From Flavobacteriaceae bacterium (GTDB taxonomy: Bacteria; Bacteroidota; Bacteroidia; Flavobacteriales; Weeksellaceae), in NCBI GenBank assembly GCA_031273305.1, contig JAISSC010000202.1, positions 1 through 33,743 on the forward strand: a stretch of DNA of 33,743 bases, written 5' to 3'. Below the pieces are notes generated by a model, which worked only from the letters and a program-made list of their open reading frames with translations, was not told the origin of the DNA and ran no database searches. The translations under genes and the position numbers were made by a program. Below are positions 26,367 to 33,743 of the stretch, piece by piece; positions within the stretch are counted from its first letter, which is position 1; every line of letters begins with the position of its first letter.

Positions 26367-27365
26367 TTATTTTTTTGTTGAATATGCCTGTTCAGGATGA
26401 TTGATCATTTCAGGATATTTATATTTTAACAGGTTATCTTCTAATAATGGCTTTATAAAATTCCGAGCAATATACTTTTCAGTTCTACCTAATAATTCTG
26501 CAAGTTCTCTTTTTTTGAAATCTCTAATCGAACATATTTCTAAAATTATATTTGATATTTCATTTTTATCATTAGCTCTATGACCCAAATTATTAATCTT
26601 TTCTTGTAAATCTTTAGGTATAGGTTGTGCACTAAGGTCGGTAGGTTGTGCACTAAGGTTAGTAGGTTGTGCACTAAGGTCAGTAGGTTGGGCACTAAGG
26701 TCGGTAGGTTGGGCACTAAGGTCAGTAGGTTGGGCACTAAGGTTGGTAGGTTGGGCACTAAGGTCGGTAGGTTGGGCACTAAGGTTGGTAGGTTGGGCAC
26801 TAAGGTCAGTAGGTTGGGCACTAAGGTTGGTAGGTTGGGCACTAAGGTATTTTTCATTATTTATCAATGATATTAATGATTGGGAAGGAACGTAATAGGT
26901 AAACTTATTTTTACCTCTTTGTTCCAATAATTTCAATTCTTTCAATTTTCTTAAGTCTTTGTTTGATATTATAGACTTAGTACCATTTATTTGACGAGCA
27001 GCAGAATTATCAATAGCTCTTACTTCTCTAATAAAAATTAATATTCTTTTTTGATTATCATTTAATCGAAATGTATCAAATAATTTAAGCCATTCCAAAT
27101 CCTCTTCATTCAATAAGTGATGTAAAAGTAATCGTACAGTGAATCTATTATCTTCTCTGTTGCTTTCAAAAGTAGGAGGCAACATACCAAAGTTCTCCAT
27201 TAATTTTCTCATTGTTCTTATACCACTTCCTTTTGTTTCAGCTAAATTTGTTTCATGGAAAATGGCTGCTATAAACGGGTTTCTGTTTATAGATCCGGGT
27301 TCGCCTAATTTATCTTCTGTTTTTAAGGAAAAACCGGGATTGCTGATTTCAATTCTCTCTGGTAC
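26367..27365 (-). pseudogene. 5'-truncated AlbA_2/HATPase_c_4-type ATP-binding (transcriptional regulator-like) protein with C-terminal winged-helix segments
   Basis: Track ORF starts at Met 27212, but the frame is open to an in-frame TAA at 27366-27368 and encodes VPERIEISNPGFSLKTEDKLGEPGSINRNPFIAAIFHETNLAETKGSGIRTMRKLMENFG upstream: the tail of the HATPase domain (EI.NPG ... RNP.IA ... GSGI) with no N-terminal part. Confidence 0.7.
26625..26855. repeat. 21-bp in-frame tandem repeat, about 11 units, encoding LSAQPT[N/D]
   Basis: Consensus GTAGGTTGGGCACTAAGGTCG; protein (SAQPT[ND]L)n within the 26367 ORF. Confidence 0.93.
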
Positions 27366-27402
27366 TTAGTCCATCGAATTTTCCCATGTCTATCAGCTTT
27401 TT

Positions 27403-27651
27403 CTATTTTTCAAGTTCTAACCCCTGATCCTTAAGCCTTTCTTTAAGTCTTTCACCGTACTCTATCAAGCTACTAGCAACAGTCTTGTAATTTTTTTCGT
27501 TAAAAAAAGAAGCTGCTGAGGTAATAGTCTTACCTTTCTTTCTAGCATAATTAAAGTAATTTATTTTCATTAATTTTGCCATAGCCTTATCAGTTAAGGA
27601 TAATTCATCTGCTATCCTTAATATCTGTTGTTCAATCTCCTGTCGTGTCAT
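27403..27651 (-). CDS. Hypothetical small helical protein
   Basis: 82 aa ORF MTRQEIEQQILRIADELSLTDKAMAKLMKINYFNYARKKGKT...; no family confidently recognised. Confidence 0.55.
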   Translation of the reverse strand: MTRQEIEQQILRIADELSLTDKAMAKLMKINYFNYARKKGKTITSAASFFNEKNYKTVASSLIEYGERLKERLKDQGLELEK

Positions 27652-27771
27652 TTTTTTCTGTTTTTTAAAGATTCCATAATTATATAAATTATCTCAAAAT
27701 TGAACTACAAAAGTAACAGGAAAAATGTAATAATCCAAAATCCAAAGTTTCTGTGCAGAATCTCAGGATGA

Positions 27772-28194
27772 TTATTTTTGAGTTTTTAATACTCTGTTTT
27801 GTAGCCATTCCACTATTCTCGCTCCTAACCATGAGAAGGGGAAAAAGATAAAAAACATGCTGATTTTATACCATGTAGGGTGTCCTTTGAAAATAGATAC
27901 TTCGGCGATGGCTATTAATAGTAAAAGGAAGCCTATCAGCATTGCATAGGCTTTGGGGGCTTTTTTTACGATTAGGGCGCAAATTACGCCTCCTAAGAGA
28001 GAACCCACTCCGGAGGAGATCAACAGGGCTATAAAAAATTCTCCCTTTGCCGTCCTGACGATGGATGTCCAGTATTCTATGGGCAGTCCTTTGTAGTCAT
28101 AAGGAATCCAGTAAGAATTTATCATAACGGAAAAGGTGATAAGGGTAATAGCTACCAGGATTCCCAGTAAAACTGCAAGCGTATTTCTAATCAT
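27772..28194 (-). CDS. Hypothetical integral membrane protein
   Basis: About four hydrophobic TM segments (NTLAVLLGILVAITLITFSVMI, FFIALLISSGVGSLLGGVICALIV, AMLIGFLLLLIAIAEV, ISMFFIFFPFSWLGARIV). Confidence 0.72.
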   Translation of the reverse strand: MIRNTLAVLLGILVAITLITFSVMINSYWIPYDYKGLPIEYWTSIVRTAKGEFFIALLISSGVGSLLGGVICALIVKKAPKAYAMLIGFLLLLIAIAEVSIFKGHPTWYKISMFFIFFPFSWLGARIVEWLQNRVLKTQK

Positions 28195-28207
28195 TTTTTT
28201 ACTTTTT

Positions 28208-28585
28208 TTATTCGGAAGCGATTACTGATATTTCAATGGAAACATTTTTAGGCAGGGCGGAAACTTGTACGCATTCTCTTGCCGGGAAGTTTTCGGAAAA
28301 GTATGAGGCATAGATTTCATTTACTTTGGCGAAGTCGTTCATATCGGTCAGGAAGATAGTGGTTTTACATACCTGATTCCATGAAAGTTCTGCTTCGGTG
28401 AGCAGGGCTTCAATGTTCTTCATTACCTGTCGGGTTTGTTCTTCTATGGTAACCGGGATTTGCCTTGTTTCAGGGTCAACGGGGATTTGTCCTGAAACGA
28501 AAAGGAAATTATGAGTTTTAACGGCTTGGGAATAAGGCCCTATGGCTGCCGGAGCCTTGTCTGTGTTTATATTCTTTCGAGTCAT
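28208..28585 (-). CDS. RidA family (enamine/imine deaminase) protein
   Basis: APAAIGPYSQAVKTHNFLFVSGQIPVDPETRQI...TTIFLTDMNDFAKVNEIYASYF...PARECVQVSALPKN. Confidence 0.94.
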   Translation of the reverse strand: MTRKNINTDKAPAAIGPYSQAVKTHNFLFVSGQIPVDPETRQIPVTIEEQTRQVMKNIEALLTEAELSWNQVCKTTIFLTDMNDFAKVNEIYASYFSENFPARECVQVSALPKNVSIEISVIASE

Positions 28586-28626
28586 GGTTTTTATATTTTG
28601 TTTGAATTTGCAAAGGTACGGATTTT

Positions 28627-31245
28627 TTAAAAACCACTTTGATCATTAAAGTTTTTTGCTTCATATTTTAGGGCATCTCTTAATATTGATGCTTTGATTC
28701 CTATGTAGAAGTTCCATGTTCTGTTGTAACTGGATGAGATCGGTGCCCAGTCAAAGTTGATATTGAAACTTCTCAGGTCTCTCATGAGACTTAGCCGTGT
28801 GTATCCGAGCTTTTTGGTATCCATATCATAATTGGTGGATGCCGTAATTTTCCAGTAGGGAGAAGGAGAGATTTCTCCGCTCAGGTTGACGGTGGCGGAA
28901 ACACGGGCATCCCGGTTATATTCACGAGTTGATGTATAGTTAACTCCTATGTCCAGCCTCCACGGGATGTTAAAACGGGCATAGTCGTTGTCATCGAAAT
29001 AATATTTTTCATATCGTATGGTTCCCTGTTTTTTATAGGTACGGTTTTTCTTTTCTCCGAAAAGGGAAGGCTCCAGAGAGAAATTTAGCCCCATAGTATA
29101 GCTGGCTATTGAAAAATGCCCGAACTCGTCTACTTCATGTCCGGTAACGGATTCAGGGGTGTCGAACACAATCTTATAAGGATTGATCCTCATGGCATAG
29201 TTTACTCTTAGCTTAGAGTTGAACAGAGAGGTGGAACCGGTTGCATAGATAGGGCTCCAGTTCAGAGAATCTGCGGCAAAGTTATATGAAGTGTTGATAT
29301 TTAAAGATTCGAGCAGTTTTATCTTTTTTACTCCGCTGGTTTCCTTTTTGCTTCGTACTTTCATTTCGAGGTTGTTGGCGAATGACAGGTTAACGGAGCT
29401 GCTCTCATAACTGGAAGGTGCACCCATTACACCTCTTTCAAAGTAGGAATATTTTATTTCTTTCCCGTCTTTATCTGTATACGTTCCGTAGTATCCCCAT
29501 GAATCTTTGGAGAAATCGGGCATATAGTTATAGCTTATGGTAGGGGAGATCATGTGTCGGATAGCCTGAATCATTCCTCCCTTTTTGAAATTAGCCATTC
29601 CGTACAGGGTAGTGGTCAAATTAAGCGAACCGTCGAAAGTTCTGTATGTTTTGAATCCGTTTTTATCTATTGTCAGCGTTTGGTTCGTAAGAGAGTCATA
29701 CTCTTTCCTGATGGTTTTTGTAGTCCAGATTTCTTTGTAATTCCCGGTTACCCCTAATTGAAAGTAGGAAAACAGGGTCGTGGTGGTACCTAAACTGGTA
29801 GAGTTCCTCATACCGTTTCTGGAATCGTCAAACATTCGGGAAGAGAACATGTCTTCCGTAGTGGTTGTTACGGAGTTCTGCAGGTTCATTTTGTAATCCA
29901 TATACAGGTTATGGAGTATGTTTCTTTTTGGTCCGGATTTAGGTTTAAAAGGATATATCTGAGGCATGGTCACGGACAGGTTGGGAAGTGTCATCGAGAC
30001 CTGCCCTGATGAGATATTTTGTGAGGCAGAGGTGTTCAATGAAACCGTTAAAGGGTTGTTGTTGAACCTTTTGACCAGAGAGATGGAAGAAGAGGTCTGA
30101 TTATTGTTCACGTTTCCATATAGGGCATTTTGATTATATATGCTGTTGTTGTAATAATTTTGGCTCATAAAGTTAACTGAGGCATTGAAAGACAGATTGG
30201 GATTGGCTTTGGGGTCTTGGGAATGTGTCCAGAGTGCTCTGTAATTTTTGACTTCGGAATAGTCGCTTAATCCTTTAGTACTGTTAATGTTTTTCTCATA
30301 AATTAGGTTAAGGTTTCCTGAATATTTATATCTTTTGAGGTATCTGATGCGGTTATCGACCATCCAGCTCCCTTTGGTATATACTCCAAACCGGGTTTCC
30401 AAATCCAGATATTCTCCCATCGGGATATAAATTCCCCATCTTTCCAGATAAAACCCTTTGGACTGTCGCTCTCCGAAAGTACCTATCAGTATGCCGGCTT
30501 CGCGGTTCTTTCCTGAGGAGGGCAGATACAGGAAAGGGAGCATAAAAGGAGTAGGCACTTGTTCTATGTACATGGTCGTAGGCCCGGCAACTATGGTTTT
30601 CTTGTTTTTTCCGGTGATTAGTTTTAGTTTATTGGTGGAAAGGTGATAGTCGGGGAGGGAATCTTTTTTTGCTTTAAAATATTCATCGGTGGTCATAATA
30701 CTCCTCCTCATGTAATAGTCCTGATCGTTCATTCTTTTAGCCTTTTCTGCAAGTATAGCCATTTCGTCTTCTTCCGTCCTCACGTGAAAGGCTGTTCCTT
30801 GTTTGGTGTTCATGTTGAGCATTGCCTCTGTGTATTCAAAGTTCTTTCCGCCTTGTGTAAATTTGATATGATCGATGATTCTTCCCAAGCTGTCTACTTT
30901 TCCTCTGGCAAATACGTCTCCCGTGTTCCAGTCCATAACGATATAATCGGCATCAATAGACATATCCTGATAGGTTACCTTTGCATTGTGAATGAGATAA
31001 GTTAATTTTTTTGAGAAGATATTTCTGATTTCATCTCCCTGAGTATTTATCACGTCTTCCAATTTTTCTTTTTGTATTTTTATTGTGTCAGCAGATATTT
31101 GGGAAGAATCGGGAACATTTTTCCCATCATCCTGTGCTAACAGAATGTTAAAAATTAGAAAGAATTGACAAAGTATATTATATTTGAGTTTTGAATTCGT
31201 CAAAGTAAGTAAATTCAGAAAAATTTTAGTGTCAAAATTAATCAA
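28627..31245 (-). CDS. lptD: LPS-assembly protein LptD/OstA-like outer-membrane protein
   Basis: N-terminal LptA/OstA-like region (LTYLIHNAKVTYQDMSIDADYIVMDWNTGDVFARGKVDS), large C-terminal beta-barrel. The start codon may be internal (TTG at 31203). Confidence 0.8.
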   Translation of the reverse strand: MINFDTKIFLNLLTLTNSKLKYNILCQFFLIFNILLAQDDGKNVPDSSQISADTIKIQKEKLEDVINTQGDEIRNIFSKKLTYLIHNAKVTYQDMSIDADYIVMDWNTGDVFARGKVDSLGRIIDHIKFTQGGKNFEYTEAMLNMNTKQGTAFHVRTEEDEMAILAEKAKRMNDQDYYMRRSIMTTDEYFKAKKDSLPDYHLSTNKLKLITGKNKKTIVAGPTTMYIEQVPTPFMLPFLYLPSSGKNREAGILIGTFGERQSKGFYLERWGIYIPMGEYLDLETRFGVYTKGSWMVDNRIRYLKRYKYSGNLNLIYEKNINSTKGLSDYSEVKNYRALWTHSQDPKANPNLSFNASVNFMSQNYYNNSIYNQNALYGNVNNNQTSSSISLVKRFNNNPLTVSLNTSASQNISSGQVSMTLPNLSVTMPQIYPFKPKSGPKRNILHNLYMDYKMNLQNSVTTTTEDMFSSRMFDDSRNGMRNSTSLGTTTTLFSYFQLGVTGNYKEIWTTKTIRKEYDSLTNQTLTIDKNGFKTYRTFDGSLNLTTTLYGMANFKKGGMIQAIRHMISPTISYNYMPDFSKDSWGYYGTYTDKDGKEIKYSYFERGVMGAPSSYESSSVNLSFANNLEMKVRSKKETSGVKKIKLLESLNINTSYNFAADSLNWSPIYATGSTSLFNSKLRVNYAMRINPYKIVFDTPESVTGHEVDEFGHFSIASYTMGLNFSLEPSLFGEKKNRTYKKQGTIRYEKYYFDDNDYARFNIPWRLDIGVNYTSTREYNRDARVSATVNLSGEISPSPYWKITASTNYDMDTKKLGYTRLSLMRDLRSFNINFDWAPISSSYNRTWNFYIGIKASILRDALKYEAKNFNDQSGF

Positions 31246-31257
31246 AAAAAAGAACTA

Positions 31258-32541
31258 ATGAGAGTTTTAACAATATTTAACTCAAAAAATATAATAGTAA
31301 TAGTATCGTTTTTCCTTATCAATTTCTCATATTCTCAAAAGAAAGATTTTACTCTGGTTTTGGATGCAGGGCACGGAGGGCATGATTTTGGGGCAAGGGG
31401 ACCGTATGCTCATGAAAAAAATGTAAATCTTTCTTTAGTTTTAAAGGTTGGGAGTTTGATTGAAAAAAATAATAAGGAGGTGGAGGTTATTTATACGCGT
31501 AAAACGGATGAGTTTATTCCATTAATAATGCGCGCAGATATAGCTAACAGGAATAAGGCGGATCTATTTGTCTCCATTCATTGTAATGCCGGCACCAAAA
31601 GTGCATATGGAACGGAAACCTTTGTTTTGGGAGCTAGTAGAAATCAGGATAATTTTGATGTGGCGAAAAGGGAAAATGAGGTAATTTATCTGGAAAAGGA
31701 TTATGAAACCAAGTATGAGGGATTTAATCCGTCATCTCCTGAATCCGTTATAGGTCTTACTTTGATGCAGAATATTTATCTGGAAAACAGTCTGAAAATG
31801 GCGGCACATGTTGAAGAAAATTTTAAAAAGGAAGACAGGTTTTCGAGAGGAGTTAAACAGGCCGGTTTTGTGGTTTTGGTACAAACTGCCATGCCTTCCG
31901 TTTTGATAGAAACAGGATTTATCTCCAATTATCAGGAGGGAGAATATCTTGCCTCAGAAGATGGGCAAAATACCATAGCAAAAAATATTTATGACGCTTT
32001 TATCAGTTATAAGAAAGAATATGATAAGAAATCGGGCAAAGAAGAGGTTAAGGAAGTAGTAGTAGTTAAGGAAAAGGAAAAACCTATAGAGAATGTCTTA
32101 AAGGTACAGTTTTTGGCTTCTTTTAATAAATATGGATTAAATGCCTCCCAGCTTAGAGGATTAAAAAATATAGAGATCATTAAATCTAACGGTCGATATA
32201 TTTATTATAGTGGAAGCACAAATATGAGGTCTGAAAGTGAAACTAATTTGAAAGTGGCTAAGGAAGCCGGGTTTACTGATGCAATGGTAGTGGAATTTAA
32301 GGAAAAGGAAGCCTTGAAGAACGAATATTATACCATTGAACTTTTATTGTCTCCAAAGAAATATAGGGAAACGGATGCTATTTTTAAAGGATTGAACAAA
32401 GTCACTCGGGAAAAGAATAACAATGTATACATTTATACGAGTGGAAAGGTGATTAATTATGAATCAGCCAAACGATTATTGGAAAATATCAAAAAATTAG
32501 GATTTTCGGATGCGGTAATATCTAAAATTCCTGCGGGTTAA
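31258..32541 (+). CDS. N-acetylmuramoyl-L-alanine amidase (Amidase_3)
   Basis: FTLVLDAGHGGHDFGARGPYAHEKNVNLSLVLKVG, DLFVSIHCNAG, AMPSVLIETGFISNYQEG. Confidence 0.94.
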   Translation: MRVLTIFNSKNIIVIVSFFLINFSYSQKKDFTLVLDAGHGGHDFGARGPYAHEKNVNLSLVLKVGSLIEKNNKEVEVIYTRKTDEFIPLIMRADIANRNKADLFVSIHCNAGTKSAYGTETFVLGASRNQDNFDVAKRENEVIYLEKDYETKYEGFNPSSPESVIGLTLMQNIYLENSLKMAAHVEENFKKEDRFSRGVKQAGFVVLVQTAMPSVLIETGFISNYQEGEYLASEDGQNTIAKNIYDAFISYKKEYDKKSGKEEVKEVVVVKEKEKPIENVLKVQFLASFNKYGLNASQLRGLKNIEIIKSNGRYIYYSGSTNMRSESETNLKVAKEAGFTDAMVVEFKEKEALKNEYYTIELLLSPKKYRETDAIFKGLNKVTREKNNNVYIYTSGKVINYESAKRLLENIKKLGFSDAVISKIPAG

Positions 32542-32791
32542 TGCTCAGTTCCAATTTTTTTCCAATTTTCTCTATTTCTATCAGTAATGTCAGGTCTAAG
32601 TCATTAATCCTCTCCCTGACCAGATTCAGCTTTCCAAGCCCTAAATAATAGTTGATTAAAAACTCAATATATTTTCGAGATTCTTTGATATATATCTGTA
32701 ACTGAATGTCATTTTCTACTTTCCCTGCAAATTCCAGAATTGCTTTTTTAAAAATATCAAATTCTTTATCAGGGTTCTTCTTGTTTTCCAT
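32522..32791 (-). CDS. Hypothetical small helical protein
   Basis: 89 aa ORF, helical; convergent with and overlapping the amidase 3' end by 20 bp. Confidence 0.55.
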   Translation of the reverse strand: MENKKNPDKEFDIFKKAILEFAGKVENDIQLQIYIKESRKYIEFLINYYLGLGKLNLVRERINDLDLTLLIEIEKIGKKLELSINPQEF

Positions 32792-33035
32792 TGTAATTTA
32801 GTTGCGATTTAATTGCTATAATAAATAGTTATGTAAAATTTAATTCATTCACACACGCAATAATTATACCGTTCCAAGTATATTTTTGTATAAGATAGTA
32901 TAGGAGGGAGATATATTTTTTGGTTTTTAATAAAAAATTAATCCATAAATACCAGGCAATAAATTTAGAATCAGGTATAAAGAAAAATGTCAGGATAAAG
33001 TTCGGTCAACTTTTTCCAGTTTTATAAAAATATAG

Positions 33036-33043
33036 TACTTTTG
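33036..33043 (+). promoter_or_regulatory. Putative promoter -7 TACTTTTG upstream of the export gene
   Basis: TAnnTTTG consensus about 258 nt upstream of the ATG at 33302. Confidence 0.4.
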
Positions 33044-33301
33044 TCCAGTTGTTGTGTTTTTTGTTTAGATAGGATTTTATTTAGATGACTAAAATAATAA
33101 AGATGTATGTTGATTCCGATTTGGCGGTTGGTGTTTTTGTTATAATTTGTATAATGGGAAATACCTTTCCTATGTTTAGATATAATTGTATTTACAAAAA
33201 ACGAAGCCTTTACCAATTTATATTTTGATTCAAATTAAAATTCACAAAAATTGAAATTTATAAAAAAATTATTTCCGGTAATTTCAGATTTAAAAATTAA
33301 T

Positions 33302-33743
33302 ATGAGAAAACGTAATTTATATATTGTTTTTGCATTGTTTTTACTATTATTAGGTATAAGTTCCTGCGCTCCAAAGAAAAGCATGTATTATTTTCAGGGC
33401 AATGAGGATACCTTAAATGAAGTATATAAATATACACCTACGCTAAAACCCGATGATTTATTAGTAATAACAGTTTCAGCCCTTGATTTGGAATCCACAC
33501 TTCCATTTAACCAGCAAGACCCTTATAATGTAGGAGGTACATCAACCGCCTCTACTAATAATCCAAGATTAAAAACATATTTAATAGATGAAAACGGTGA
33601 AATAGATTTTCCTGTGTTGGGGAAATTGAAATTAGGAGGATTAACCCGTTCACAGGCGATGGATTTTATGAGGGAAAAACTTACCGTATATATAAAAGAC
33701 CCGTCTGTCAATATAAATATTTCAAATTTCAGGGTTACGGTTT
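33302..33743 (+). CDS. Polysaccharide biosynthesis/export protein (Wza-like outer-membrane lipoprotein), 3' end outside window
   Basis: Not in the ORF track (no stop within the window). MRKRNLYIVFALFLLLLGISSCAPKKSMYYFQGN...LKPDDLLVITVSALD...TYLIDENGEIDFPVLGKLKLGGLTRSQAMDFMREKLTVYIKDPSVNINISNFRVTV. Confidence 0.88.
   Translation, partial: MRKRNLYIVFALFLLLLGISSCAPKKSMYYFQGNEDTLNEVYKYTPTLKPDDLLVITVSALDLESTLPFNQQDPYNVGGTSTASTNNPRLKTYLIDENGEIDFPVLGKLKLGGLTRSQAMDFMREKLTVYIKDPSVNINISNFRVTV

Noticed and set aside
26625-26855. Repeat array as a possible CRISPR
   Set aside because: Units are contiguous 21-mers with no spacers and lie inside a coding frame; no cas genes nearby.
26625-26870. ORFs 26625..26870 (+) and 26546..26857 (-) through the 21-bp repeats
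   Set aside because: Artefacts of a 21-bp period being open in several frames; the 26367 frame has recognisable domains on both sides of the repeat.
33022-33216. ORF 33022..33216 (-)
   Set aside because: Low-complexity AT-rich sequence across the putative promoter of the export gene; no domain.
33523-33711. ORF 33523..33711 (-)
   Set aside because: Antisense to the clear Wza-like coding frame.

Overview
This is an AT-rich window from the chromosome of a Bacteroidota (Flavobacteriia-like) bacterium. The lineage is inferred from T9SS sorting tails, TAnnTTTG promoters and gene content. Most of it is housekeeping: murI, hemW, nuoN, a thioesterase, MerR and PadR/PspC regulators, an SDR enzyme, a PlsC-type acyltransferase, an S4 RNA-binding protein, aroK, RidA, LptD and an amidase. 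There is also a small glycan-biosynthesis cluster and the 5' end of a polysaccharide-export gene that runs off the window. The most interesting parts are: (1) a compact ~8 kb minus-strand operon behind a cobalamin riboswitch, encoding a BtuB-like receptor, two tandem BtuG-like propeller lipoproteins, a PKD-like surface lipoprotein, and a propeller protein that carries a T9SS tail instead of a lipobox; (2) a nested-palindrome, MITE-like element with terminal inverted repeats next to murI; (3) a tRNA-Lys array containing a 48-nt chimeric, internally deleted tRNA relic; (4) a 5'-truncated AlbA_2/HATPase-type gene with an 11-copy 21-bp in-frame tandem repeat. No CRISPR array, rRNA operon, intact transposase or integrase was found. 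All calls come from reading the sequence; no database search was run.
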